Below are positions 7,738-15,382 of a stretch of DNA of 18,660 nucleotides, piece after piece. Origin of the DNA: Thiotrichales bacterium (GTDB taxonomy: Bacteria > Pseudomonadota > Gammaproteobacteria > Francisellales > CACEW01); assembly GCA_947476405.1 (NCBI GenBank), contig CANJQG010000035.1, forward strand, positions 1 to 18,660. The letters are read 5' to 3'. Under the pieces are notes generated by a model, which saw nothing but the letters and a program-made list of their open reading frames with translations, ran no database searches and had not been told where the DNA came from. Positions within the stretch are counted from its first letter, which is position 1; the number at the start of each line of letters is the position of its first letter. A program made the translations under genes and the position numbers.

Positions 7738-10507
7738 TTTTCATCTCTTTCGCTTGTTTAGCCTCAAGCCGAAGCGCCATGATTTCTACAGCCTCCAGCT
7801 CTGAACTTAAATTTTCATCCCGCATGATGGCGGCCAACTCTGCCCGTTCGTTTTGTTCGGTCATGGACAGCGCCAACATAAAGCGCGGCGGGACATTTCT
7901 AAATAGGCCTGAATAGCGCTTACCGATGAGCACACCCTCACTGTAAATTCCTGGGAATTTTTGGACACTCAGCAATAGTGCTTTCATTTCATCGCTGAGG
8001 GGTTTGAATGTTTCGATATGGGCGACTTCTTCGCGATCAAGCGACAGACAAATCCAGGTCTCGATCATTGATAAAATCTTGCGTGCCCTACCTGAAAAGT
8101 CATTAATATTTTGAGTTGCGAAGATCAGCCAGACGCCAAATTTACGCGCCACTTTGGCAAGCAATACGAGGTAGACAATGCCGATCTCTGAACTCAAAAA
8201 GATATGGATTTCGTCAAAGACCAAAAAAGTCGGGCGGAAAGAAGCTTTGTGTGCCTCTGCAATCGCCATAACCTTTGACAGCAGCGAGATACAGCAAATA
8301 TTCAGCAGATCCCGATTAGACTCTTCCTGCATAAAACCAAAATCTACATGCAGACAATCAAACTCGCCAAGAGGTTCAGATTCCCCGTTGACAAACTGCG
8401 CTTTCATACCGAGTGTGTAGCTGGTTAGATTCCTGCCAAACTCTCTTAGTCTCGCCTGCTCAATCGTGTTTGTGGTGTTCTCAGCGATTTCATTAAAGCC
8501 TGCTGCGACATGCTGCACCAGCATTTGCGGAGCGCCTGCATCACGGCATTTTTTCATGCTGTGAATCAAGGTTTGCATAATCAGCATCATGTCTGAACGG
8601 CTGATTTTCTCGTTTTCACGATCGTCCCCGCCGGTGACCATAATGCGCGTTGCCAGCATCATTTCCGTTAAAATATCTCGATCTTCCCTCGTATCGTCAT
8701 CCGCCTCTATAACCAGAGGCTCTGCGAGGGCTTTGATTTCCTCTTCGATCTGCTTGGCTTTGGCTTCCAGCAGATCTGCTGGATCTTTGATGGCGAGCTT
8801 GGCAAGTAACGCTTCCTCACGCTCAACCATCTCCAAAGCTTTGTAAGCCTCAGAATAGGGGTTTAGAACAATGGGATCTTTGCGGCTGAACTTTAACGTT
8901 CTGACATTACGGCCATGTGCACTTAAAAATTTAGTGGTGAGATCAAAGGATCCGCCAACTTCAATGGCAATAATTCTGGGATTGGAAACTGCTGACATCG
9001 CCAAAATGAGGCTATTCAGTGAGACTGATTTGCCTGACCCCGTTGTCCCACAAATAAACATGTGTGAATTGGACTGCTTGAAATCATTGCTGGAATGGTC
9101 ATAGATAAATGGCTCCCCGCCCCGATTATAACCAATCACCAAAGGATTCATGCCATCGCCTTTCGAGCGACCATAGACAGGCAGCAGTCGTGCAATATCA
9201 TCTGCGTATTTATACGTAGACCGGAAGCTGTTTTTCTTATCGAACGCGTAGCTGAAATTGAAAGGCAGGAATCGCAGATAGACATCTTGGGGATACAGCT
9301 CTTCTTCGGTTTTGACGGTAGTCAGGCCGGAGCTGACCAAAAGCGCCCTAATATTGCGTTCGTTTTCTTCCAGCTCTTCATGCGTTGCAGCACGGATATA
9401 CAGGGCCTCAGAGCTACGAAATAACATATTACCGTTCGCAACTTCATAAAAAGCGCGTTCAACATTCCGTTTCACTTCTTGAATCACTAACTCCTGACCC
9501 ACTGCCGCTTTTTTTATGGTGTTGAGATGCTTTTCAACCGCAGTTTTGGATTCGAAGATTAACTGCATGGTATAGATCGTTCCTGGAGGGAATTTATCGA
9601 TCAAAGCATAATGATTTTTGCCGCTGCCAAATGAGCGTTCACGGGAAATGACGCCGATATCCAATTGGTCTTGGAGATCCTGAAACACCATGACCTTGTG
9701 CTTGATTCCATCAAATACCCATGCACCTTCCTCATCCTTCACCGTGTCAAAGAATACGTTCTGGGTAAAATTCCAGCCATGAGGTTTTGTGGCCCCAGGA
9801 TAAGGGTAGGCTTTTAGCAATTCATCTTGATCGCCATCCGTAATAGCGGGTTTGGGATTAAACCAGCGTACCAGCCATTCGTAAAAATGCTGACCTTTCA
9901 GGCGGCGCACATTCATGCCGCCTTGACGTAATTGGGTCATCAGCGTTTCGGTGACTACCCGCAGCTCATTGACCACATCCAATTTTTTCTTGGATTTAGA
10001 CGCTTTGTTATTCTCATCTTCATAACGACGATAGACGGCTAAACGGATACGGCGGGTTCTGCCTCTGAAATTAAGATCACTCAAGGGATCCCGAAACATC
10101 CCTTGTTCTCGTCCCAGCAATTTAAAGTGGCGCGCCATGATTGAGAGGTATTTTTTGGTCAATGGATCATCGGGATCTTTGACGTACTCCTCCAAGCGGC
10201 GATTCAATGGATCCAAAGTGAGATCATCCTGGATGTAAATTTGCACAATCCAGGGATCTTTATCTTCCAACGGCACGACGCTTTGGAAAACACCTTTTAC
10301 GTTTTTATGGATTTCCTCAATCATCTCCTGGGGCTTTGCTTCAGTTGAAATATCTTGAATCTCAAGCAGAGCGCCGCAAGATTTAAAATCTTCCAGAAGT
10401 ACGATGTTTTCAGCATCAGACCACTCCACCCAAGGCAGATGATCTGAGATTGATTTTCGGGTGTCGTATTGTTTTGCAATATCACTGTTCAGTACTTTAT
10501 TTGTCAT
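7715..10507 (-). CDS. traC: Conjugative transfer ATPase TraC, TIGR03744 (PFL_4706) family
   Basis: This 930-residue VirB4/TraC-type ATPase powers assembly of the conjugative pilus and secretion channel at the inner membrane. Walker A is GTTGSGKS at 487-494 and Walker B is FLVFDE at 761-766. A sensor-like FATQNINDF stretch follows, as in VirB4 proteins. The N-terminal half holds the substrate-like domain before the P-loop. The length agrees with the roughly 890 residues usual for the family. An acidic, Lys/Glu-rich, probably coiled segment lies at about 560-612. The ATG at 10507 follows AGAGGA by about nine bases, and that site overlaps the stop of the lipoprotein gene. The frame is intact, with no missing motif. 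Confidence 0.96.
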   Translation of the reverse strand: MTNKVLNSDIAKQYDTRKSISDHLPWVEWSDAENIVLLEDFKSCGALLEIQDISTEAKPQEMIEEIHKNVKGVFQSVVPLEDKDPWIVQIYIQDDLTLDPLNRRLEEYVKDPDDPLTKKYLSIMARHFKLLGREQGMFRDPLSDLNFRGRTRRIRLAVYRRYEDENNKASKSKKKLDVVNELRVVTETLMTQLRQGGMNVRRLKGQHFYEWLVRWFNPKPAITDGDQDELLKAYPYPGATKPHGWNFTQNVFFDTVKDEEGAWVFDGIKHKVMVFQDLQDQLDIGVISRERSFGSGKNHYALIDKFPPGTIYTMQLIFESKTAVEKHLNTIKKAAVGQELVIQEVKRNVERAFYEVANGNMLFRSSEALYIRAATHEELEENERNIRALLVSSGLTTVKTEEELYPQDVYLRFLPFNFSYAFDKKNSFRSTYKYADDIARLLPVYGRSKGDGMNPLVIGYNRGGEPFIYDHSSNDFKQSNSHMFICGTTGSGKSVSLNSLILAMSAVSNPRIIAIEVGGSFDLTTKFLSAHGRNVRTLKFSRKDPIVLNPYSEAYKALEMVEREEALLAKLAIKDPADLLEAKAKQIEEEIKALAEPLVIEADDDTREDRDILTEMMLATRIMVTGGDDRENEKISRSDMMLIMQTLIHSMKKCRDAGAPQMLVQHVAAGFNEIAENTTNTIEQARLREFGRNLTSYTLGMKAQFVNGESEPLGEFDCLHVDFGFMQEESNRDLLNICCISLLSKVMAIAEAHKASFRPTFLVFDEIHIFLSSEIGIVYLVLLAKVARKFGVWLIFATQNINDFSGRARKILSMIETWICLSLDREEVAHIETFKPLSDEMKALLLSVQKFPGIYSEGVLIGKRYSGLFRNVPPRFMLALSMTEQNERAELAAIMRDENLSSELEAVEIMALRLEAKQAKEMKNDRTFLD

Positions 10508-10521
10508 GATGGGTTATCCTC

Positions 10522-10956
10522 TTAATAATGTTCGTACGGCATGGCAAATTCGGTCTGCGGATACATGAAGAACGAAGTGACATAACCTGGGACTGGTGCT
10601 TGGGCATTGCTGCCTGTTGTCACCAAATGCGGTGAGACATAAACGATGATTTGTGGATTGGGCAGTGTTTTAAATTGGCTGTTTAGCGCCATTAAATCTG
10701 ATGCACCTTGGCCCTGATAATCTGCCTGTCCTGTTGGTGCTGTACTTCTTGCGGCAGTAAGACCGTCAACATTGACATTGCTACTAGTCGCATCAGGTGC
10801 AGAGAGACCACTTTCTTTGTAGTAAATCTGTGCCATCGTCATATCCCCTGCCGGTGGGATAGTATTTTTGCCAGGGGTAGTGCAACCTGTCAGAGCTACA
10901 GCAGCCCCGACTATTGAACACATGAATACCGTTTTAATTTTCATTATTTTTTTCAC
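10522..10956 (-). CDS. Conjugative transfer lipoprotein, TIGR03751 family (TraV-like)
   Basis: This 144-residue outer-membrane lipoprotein would anchor the T4SS core complex in the position held by TraV/VirB7. It has a basic start, a hydrophobic core and a lipobox LTGC with the lipidated Cys at residue 25. The C-terminal half carries the family signature LPNPQIIVYVSPHL, then PVPGY and a final MPYE motif. The gene starts with GTG at 10956, not ATG. AAGGAG lies six bases upstream and overlaps the stop of the VirB10-like gene, which supports this start over the in-frame ATG at 10944. It sits directly between the VirB10-like and TraC genes, the standard order. Confidence 0.92.
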   Translation of the reverse strand: MKKIMKIKTVFMCSIVGAAVALTGCTTPGKNTIPPAGDMTMAQIYYKESGLSAPDATSSNVNVDGLTAARSTAPTGQADYQGQGASDLMALNSQFKTLPNPQIIVYVSPHLVTTGSNAQAPVPGYVTSFFMYPQTEFAMPYEHY

Positions 10957-10966
10957 GATTTGCTCC

Positions 10967-12355
10967 TTAATCTAAATTGGTGAGGTTGGAATCCAGCTGA
11001 TGCTTGGACTCATCCATCATTGCGTTGGGGTCATATTCAATGGGTATTGTTTTTTGGACATTGAATATCAGCTTGGTTGGCTCATGATTGGTTGATGCCG
11101 GCAAAAAGATGGCATCAAAAACATCTGAAACCCGTTGCTGGTAATAATTCAAGGCAGCTGTGCTTCCACCTGCAACCGCTGACCAACCCATCAATTTTTC
11201 TGCAGTGCCGGTGATATTGGTATTGGTTTGGCCCGTCAGTGCATTGGATACCGTTGAGACCTGCTGATTAGCCATCACATTTCCAGCATTGGATGCAGCA
11301 CCCAGGATGGTTAAATTTGCTAACACTTGAGGCGCATCGGTGAGATAAAGGCCATTAATACATTGGCTTCCATCGGGTAGCGCGAGATAGCCCAAACTGT
11401 GACTGGGATAAACCTGGGTTCCATCGCTGTTATTGCTATTATCCGAATCTTGGGGATATACCCAGAAATGACCATCGTTAAAGGTATAGGTGATTTTATC
11501 CACGTAGAGATTGGCGCATCCTAAGCCCATATTGCCCACTGCATGACCTTGAATAATCGCTCCTGCGATTTGGCTTGGAAGCATCTGGCTGTTGGTGCCC
11601 ATCAGATCCTGCCTGCCAATCATGGCTTTGAAAGGCCAGGCGGGTGCAATCAGGCGCCCTGAAACTGGCACCTCAGCTAATGTGGCTGTCATCATGTAAA
11701 TGCTGCCGATCGTTGCCCCATCAGGAATGTTGTACATCGGTTTTAGTGGATTTTGGACTTGAGGATTCGCATCACTCGGCAATACAGGGGCTGTTGCTTG
11801 ATTTTGATTGGCATAAATCGCTGCAACACTATTGGCGCCTGGGGCAACTGGTGCTGTAAAATTCTGACTGATATCGGCAATGGTGCCGATCATTCCGCCA
11901 GATGCATCAACTCCCATAACTGGGGCTGCGCTGCCATTAATCGCATAACCTGAATTAGCGCTGGGTGCAGGTGAATTACTCAAGGCACTTTTTTGATTGC
12001 TCAGCTGCGACTGCAGCTCATCTCTCAGCTGATCCAATTGATCAGTCAGCGTGCCCTTTACCTGGCTAATTTGCTGCGTGGACTGCTGTTGACTGGCCGC
12101 CTCCAACTGCTCATTCTTAGCAGCCAAAACATCATTACGTTGTTCCAATTTCTTTTGGTTGGCGACTACCGTGTTTAGCACTTCGGTATTAGTATCACCG
12201 CTTTCCAAATCGTAGCTGGTGACGGAGCTGGCATTCGTATTTTTAGCTGTAGCTTGAACATTGCCACCATGGGTGAAGGCAATCAAACACACAACAAAGG
12301 CGCCTACACCGAGGCCTGCCAAAGCAAGCATTAATTTAGGATTTTTCTGTTTCAT
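10967..12355 (-). CDS. VirB10/TraB-like core protein, TIGR03752 (PFL_4705) family
   Basis: This protein of about 462 residues spans the envelope as the VirB10-type part of the T4SS core. It has a single N-terminal membrane helix (about 7-26) and then a predicted coiled coil rich in Gln, Glu, Asn and Leu (about 55-125). A Pro/Ala/Ser-rich linker follows. The C-terminal periplasmic domain includes GRLIAP and a late segment rich in small residues before the TANxT-like end. The length equals the family norm of about 472. I chose the ATG at 12355 because AGGAG lies seven bases upstream and overlaps the TAG stop of the TraK-like gene. The open frame to 12388 would add a stretch without family character. 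A low-complexity SNNSNNSDG-like patch lies in the C-terminal domain. Confidence 0.93.
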   Translation of the reverse strand: MKQKNPKLMLALAGLGVGAFVVCLIAFTHGGNVQATAKNTNASSVTSYDLESGDTNTEVLNTVVANQKKLEQRNDVLAAKNEQLEAASQQQSTQQISQVKGTLTDQLDQLRDELQSQLSNQKSALSNSPAPSANSGYAINGSAAPVMGVDASGGMIGTIADISQNFTAPVAPGANSVAAIYANQNQATAPVLPSDANPQVQNPLKPMYNIPDGATIGSIYMMTATLAEVPVSGRLIAPAWPFKAMIGRQDLMGTNSQMLPSQIAGAIIQGHAVGNMGLGCANLYVDKITYTFNDGHFWVYPQDSDNSNNSDGTQVYPSHSLGYLALPDGSQCINGLYLTDAPQVLANLTILGAASNAGNVMANQQVSTVSNALTGQTNTNITGTAEKLMGWSAVAGGSTAALNYYQQRVSDVFDAIFLPASTNHEPTKLIFNVQKTIPIEYDPNAMMDESKHQLDSNLTNLD

Positions 12356-12365
12356 GATCGTGCTC

Positions 12366-13226
12366 CTAGCGGTAGTCAGGCGCAGCAATTAGCGCACTGT
12401 TAAAAGGTTGGCTTGAGACCAAAAAGACCATGGTGCGGTCATTCGCAGTACCTTGAGGGCTCAAGTAAGTGGTTGGGTAAAAAGCTTTTGCTTCCCAATT
12501 GCCGACAAAGTCTTGAAAGGGGTCAAAGCTCACCGCCTGTTTATTGGGATTCATCAGCAATACCGCAGTGACAAAAAGATCGCCGTTTCTCCAGCTCACT
12601 TCAGGCAAGGCCAGAATGTTGTTACCCATAATCAGATGGACGGAATGGGTTGTGTACATTGGGGTTCTGGCAAAATCAAAATTGCTGGGATCTTGATTGA
12701 GTTGAGTCAACAAACGTTCCGGCCAATACATCTCCGCAACTGCATATTGCAGCATGGTGATATAGGTTGGCGCTGCAGTCGCGGCATTACTGGCTGGCGT
12801 TGCTGAGTTACTTGTCGAGAGTGTAGTGACAACGCTCACCGCTGTATCATCCCCACCGTTTTGTGCGGAGAGATCCAGATAGACAATCTGCCCTGTGGAC
12901 TTGATCGCCACATAAGTACGGATAGGATCGAATGGCTGTAATGCACGGATATACAGGGTGCCATTATTATTACTGATAGAAACCTTATCGGATGTTAGAC
13001 TGGGATCCAGGTTTTTAAACTCTACATCTCCAGGGAAACTGATTAAGCGCTCCTCGCCCACCGGAACGGCAAAGCTGATGGGCGTCCCTTGCCAAACAAC
13101 GTGTTCAGCGCTTGCTGGAGTCAGATTGATTCCAGTCCCTGGCGTAATGTCAGCATAGGCGCTAATGGCAAGGGAGAGCCCTACTGCGACACCTAAACAT
13201 AATTTTCTTACTTTTTTTGCTTTCAT
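12366..13226 (-). CDS. TraK/VirB9-like periplasmic protein, TIGR03749 (PFL_4704) family
   Basis: This 286-residue secreted protein fits the TIGR03749 family, the TraK/VirB9-like component of the outer-membrane core. A signal peptide (residues 1-25, ending ISAYA) leads to a domain with HVVWQGTPI, GEERLISFP and a beta-rich segment. The C-terminal part has MYWPERLLTQL, LPEVSWRNGDLFVTAV and YLSPQGTANDRT, all in the usual order. The family averages about 257 residues; the excess is an Ala/Ser/Thr-rich linker near 135-155. The ATG at 13226 has GAGG seven bases upstream. It is the first complete gene of the T4SS block and follows the broken TIGR03746 gene by 18 bases. Confidence 0.92.
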   Translation of the reverse strand: MKAKKVRKLCLGVAVGLSLAISAYADITPGTGINLTPASAEHVVWQGTPISFAVPVGEERLISFPGDVEFKNLDPSLTSDKVSISNNNGTLYIRALQPFDPIRTYVAIKSTGQIVYLDLSAQNGGDDTAVSVVTTLSTSNSATPASNAATAAPTYITMLQYAVAEMYWPERLLTQLNQDPSNFDFARTPMYTTHSVHLIMGNNILALPEVSWRNGDLFVTAVLLMNPNKQAVSFDPFQDFVGNWEAKAFYPTTYLSPQGTANDRTMVFLVSSQPFNSALIAAPDYR

Positions 13227-13244
13227 GATTGACCTCTTTTGTTT

Positions 13245-13520
13245 TTATACGTTTGTTTGAATTCGAGTAGGCTGGGACGCAAATCCATTGATAACCAAGC
13301 CCCAGGGGTTACTGGTAATCGGTAAGTCAGCACGACTCACCTGCAACGGATATTGCATAATCACGTCTTTGACGACTTGGTTATCAACAGTCTCAACAAT
13401 CTCCACATCCAGATTGACCTGCCAGGAACCATTGCTGATTGCCGTCACATTCTGAATTTGTGCAAAGCCAGAAACTGGCTTTGGCTCTTGTTTTGAAAAA
13501 CGTTGAAAGAACAACGTCAC
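13245..13520 (-). pseudogene. TIGR03746 (PFL_4703, VirB8/TraE-like) gene, 5'-truncated remnant
   Basis: The 91 codons encode the C-terminal half of the TIGR03746 family: WQVNLDVEIVET, then the YPL motif and NPWGLVINGF near the end. Full members have about 200 residues with an N-terminal membrane helix, which is missing here. The first possible start is a GTG at 13520 that lies inside a GC-rich hairpin and has no accessible Shine-Dalgarno. Upstream, the frame stays open only to a TAG at 13548-13550, and no other upstream frame supplies the missing half. The break falls where T4SS sequence gives way to unrelated genes, so the T4SS was cut here by insertion, deletion or recombination. If GTG is used, a soluble periplasm-type domain without a membrane anchor would be made. 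Confidence 0.82.
13500..13517 (-). terminator. Small hairpin followed by T-run, overlapping the large hairpin
   Basis: ACGTTG (13500-13505) and CAACGT (13512-13517) form a perfect six-base stem with a six-base loop. Read on the minus strand, TTTTTC follows at 13494-13499. The right arm is also part of the large hairpin at 13508-13549, so the two stems exclude each other. It may be the terminal part of the terminator or an alternative fold. Confidence 0.35.
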
Positions 13521-13549
13521 GGGGGGAAACTTCCCCCGTGACGTGTTCT
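13508..13549. terminator. Strong GC-rich hairpin at the T4SS break, probable terminator
   Basis: The arms AGAAC-A-ACGTCACGGGGG (13508-13525) and CCCCCGTGACGTGTTCT (13533-13549) pair over 17 bases with one bulged A and a seven-base loop. On the minus strand the hairpin follows the stop of the 290-residue gene by about 27 bases. It is followed by a smaller hairpin (13500-13517) and then TTTTTC, so it could terminate transcription of that gene before the T4SS block. On the plus strand no T-run follows. The T-run is separated from the main stem, so termination is likely but not certain. Confidence 0.6.
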
Positions 13550-13576
13550 AAAAAACAAAATTTAAGGTAGGCTTTT

Positions 13577-14449
13577 TTAGTAATTCGGATCTTTTCGCAG
13601 CTTGTTTGTCGCAAACACGATTCGTGCGCTCGGCGTCGAAACGCATCGTTCCGCCTTTAGCCAGGCAAAATACTCTTTTGCCCTAATCGGCACTGGCCTC
13701 ACTTCAACATCTTTTTCAGCCAACCGCTTTAATAATGCCGTATTAAACCACTCAAATAAACTCAGAAACCGCAAGTCTTTTGCCAGCTCAGGTTCGCAAG
13801 ACCGATAATCTGCCAGTTTTGTATAACAGGGAATACCTATCATCCCAGGTTGTTCATCAAATAACGCCTTGAACGATGCGTATGTTACCCATTCGTCCAG
13901 CAAATCTTCCATCGCATTTTCAAAAAAAACCAACTGATCCATAACGTAGCGTGGCGCGCGCTGCTTTATCCAAAGGCGATATTCGCTTGCATTGTTAAAA
14001 AACATATCCTTGCACGCTTCCTGGCTCAGTTGCAGCTCATCCAACATCTGAGAAAAAGAACGCTGCGCTGTCAGTCGCCTCCAGTATTTAAAGGCATGTT
14101 GATCTTTCCAATTCTCGGCAAGCTGCAGCCTATCCCACTCCTGCTCGGTCAGCTTCGGGGTATTGATGATGACAAAGTCCTGCGCACCTGTGCGTAGAAT
14201 TTCATTGAGTGCCTCTGCGTTGCGGCACATCTTTTCGCAGGCTTCACTCCACAACCGTTGATTGGATTTATCATCTGGATCATCCAGCTCCTCTTCCACT
14301 CTGTCATAAAAAACATCCCCCAACCAGTTTTCTACCAACGCACCCAGCTCGTCAAGACGCTGCAACCGATGCCATTGTTGCGCGCCATTTAGCTGAGTTA
14401 AGGAGACGAATATTTCGCTATAGCTTTTCTTAAATGCGGCAAGGCCCAT
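13577..14449 (-). CDS. Uncharacterised 290-residue protein
   Basis: I do not recognise this protein. The ATG at 14449 has TGGAG six bases upstream and is preferred over a TTG-initiated extension to 14503. The product of about 290 residues looks soluble and mostly alpha-helical. It has no signal peptide or membrane segment and is rich in Trp, Glu, Asp and Leu (for instance QQWHRLQRLDELG, EWDRLQLAENW, YWRRL). The C-terminus turns basic (TNKLRKDPNY). No catalytic motif is evident. It is transcribed alone toward the T4SS remnant and ends before a hairpin terminator, with a divergent ProQ-family operon upstream. It could be a cargo gene or a host-directed effector, but nothing in the sequence decides this. 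Confidence 0.78.
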   Translation of the reverse strand: MGLAAFKKSYSEIFVSLTQLNGAQQWHRLQRLDELGALVENWLGDVFYDRVEEELDDPDDKSNQRLWSEACEKMCRNAEALNEILRTGAQDFVIINTPKLTEQEWDRLQLAENWKDQHAFKYWRRLTAQRSFSQMLDELQLSQEACKDMFFNNASEYRLWIKQRAPRYVMDQLVFFENAMEDLLDEWVTYASFKALFDEQPGMIGIPCYTKLADYRSCEPELAKDLRFLSLFEWFNTALLKRLAEKDVEVRPVPIRAKEYFAWLKAERCVSTPSARIVFATNKLRKDPNY

Positions 14450-14516
14450 ATTTATCTCCACTTGACTTAATAACAGCCTAACACACTCATCTTCATCGAA
14501 CAAATACAGCAGGCAA

Positions 14517-14545
14517 TTGGCATTTTTGCTGGGAAGTGGGATAAT
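14517..14545 (+). promoter_or_regulatory. Sigma70-type promoter of the ProQ-family/VOC pair
   Basis: TTGGCA (14517-14522) and GATAAT (14540-14545) are separated by 17 bases, close to consensus. The expected transcription start is about 14552, roughly 20 bases before the ATG at 14571. No strong Shine-Dalgarno is seen in that short leader. Confidence 0.6.
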
Positions 14546-14570
14546 AGCTCAAAATAACCTGGATGCCATA

Positions 14571-14963
14571 ATGAAAAATAATGACTCAGTTACGCTGAAC
14601 TCTTTTCAAGCGCTTGAAGGCCTAAAAAAATCACTTGAAGCTGAAAAGTTCGCTCCCAAGAAACCTAAAGGCCGCTTCAAACAAATCAATGAAATCATTC
14701 AGCAACTTGAAGCACAGTATCCACAAGTTTTTAATTCTGAAAAACCACTTCCCCTGGCTATTGGCATTCAAAAACAGATACGCAGTCTGCATCCTCAATT
14801 TTCATCCGCACTTCTTGGAGCAGCTTTATTCATCTGGACTGGACGCAAAAATTATCTGGAAGCCGTCATTGCAGGCAAAAAGCGCCATAATCTTGATGGC
14901 ACTGTTGCAGCGGCCATTACTAAAGCTGAAAAGGAATATAGCAAAGGCAAGCTTCCCGCATGA
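14571..14963 (+). CDS. ProQ/FinO-family RNA chaperone
   Basis: This 130-residue protein consists almost entirely of a ProQ/FinO domain. Visible landmarks are YPQVF, PLAIGI, IRSLHP, a helix with WTGRKNYL, and the closing GKKRHNLDG loop. Proteins of this family bind structured RNAs such as sRNAs and 3' hairpins. Plasmid FinO members repress conjugation by stabilising antisense RNA, and chromosomal ProQ has wide sRNA partners. The short N-terminal extension and lack of a Tudor-like C-terminal domain make it a minimal form. I start it at ATG 14571 because the promoter lies upstream of it and the TTG-initiated longer frame overlaps the promoter. It overlaps the next gene as ATGA, so the two are coupled. 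A role in regulating the neighbouring transfer genes is a guess. Confidence 0.9.
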   Translation: MKNNDSVTLNSFQALEGLKKSLEAEKFAPKKPKGRFKQINEIIQQLEAQYPQVFNSEKPLPLAIGIQKQIRSLHPQFSSALLGAALFIWTGRKNYLEAVIAGKKRHNLDGTVAAAITKAEKEYSKGKLPA

Positions 14964-15382
14964 ATCCCATTGGATTGGTCCCTGAGCTATATTGCTCAAA
15001 TCTTACTGAGACCCTAGAGTTTTATACCCACATTTTAGGCTTCCAAATCCTATTTGAGCGCAAAGAAGAACGATTTGCTTATCTGCAAAAAGGCAATGCA
15101 CAAATCATGATTGAAGAATTAGGCGCAGAGCGGCAATGGATCACAGCGGAACTGCAAAAACCATTTGGACGCGGAATTAATTTTCAGATTGAAATTGATG
15201 ATATTGAGGCACTGTATCAGACTGCTGTAAAGCATGGACTTGCTTTTGTACTGCCTCTTGAAGATAAGTGGTATCAGCAAAAAGATAGGGCCGTAGGAAA
15301 TCGTCAGTTTGCAATTCAAGATCCTGATGGATATCTGTTGCGGTTTTATCATAATCTTAGCGACCACCCGCCACATCAATAA
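14960..15382 (+). CDS. VOC-superfamily protein, bleomycin-resistance/glyoxalase type
   Basis: This 140-residue protein has the vicinal-oxygen-chelate fold pattern. It opens with VPELYCSNL, followed by FYTHILGF, a central INFQIEIDDIEALY strand-helix, and the closing IQDPDGYLLRF. The PEL...CS opening and lack of the classic metal-ligand set resemble bleomycin-binding proteins more than glyoxalase I, but the substrate cannot be read from sequence. Its ATG overlaps the ProQ-family stop by four bases (ATGA), so the pair is translated together. Its 3' end overlaps the convergent ygfF gene by 26 bases, leaving no room for an intergenic terminator. Confidence 0.88.
   Translation: MNPIGLVPELYCSNLTETLEFYTHILGFQILFERKEERFAYLQKGNAQIMIEELGAERQWITAELQKPFGRGINFQIEIDDIEALYQTAVKHGLAFVLPLEDKWYQQKDRAVGNRQFAIQDPDGYLLRFYHNLSDHPPHQ

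Noticed and set aside
1..13520. Dot/Icm (type IVB) secretion system
   Set aside because: The VirB10-like, lipoprotein and ATPase genes could suggest DotG/IcmE and DotO/IcmB. The TIGR03744-TIGR03757 family signatures and gene order fit the GI-type conjugation system instead.
13393..13614. Minus-strand frame overlapping the TIGR03746 remnant, considered as its frameshifted 5' half
   Set aside because: It has no membrane helix and no TIGR03746-like residues, and it overlaps the end of the 290-residue gene. The 5' half is absent, not frameshifted.
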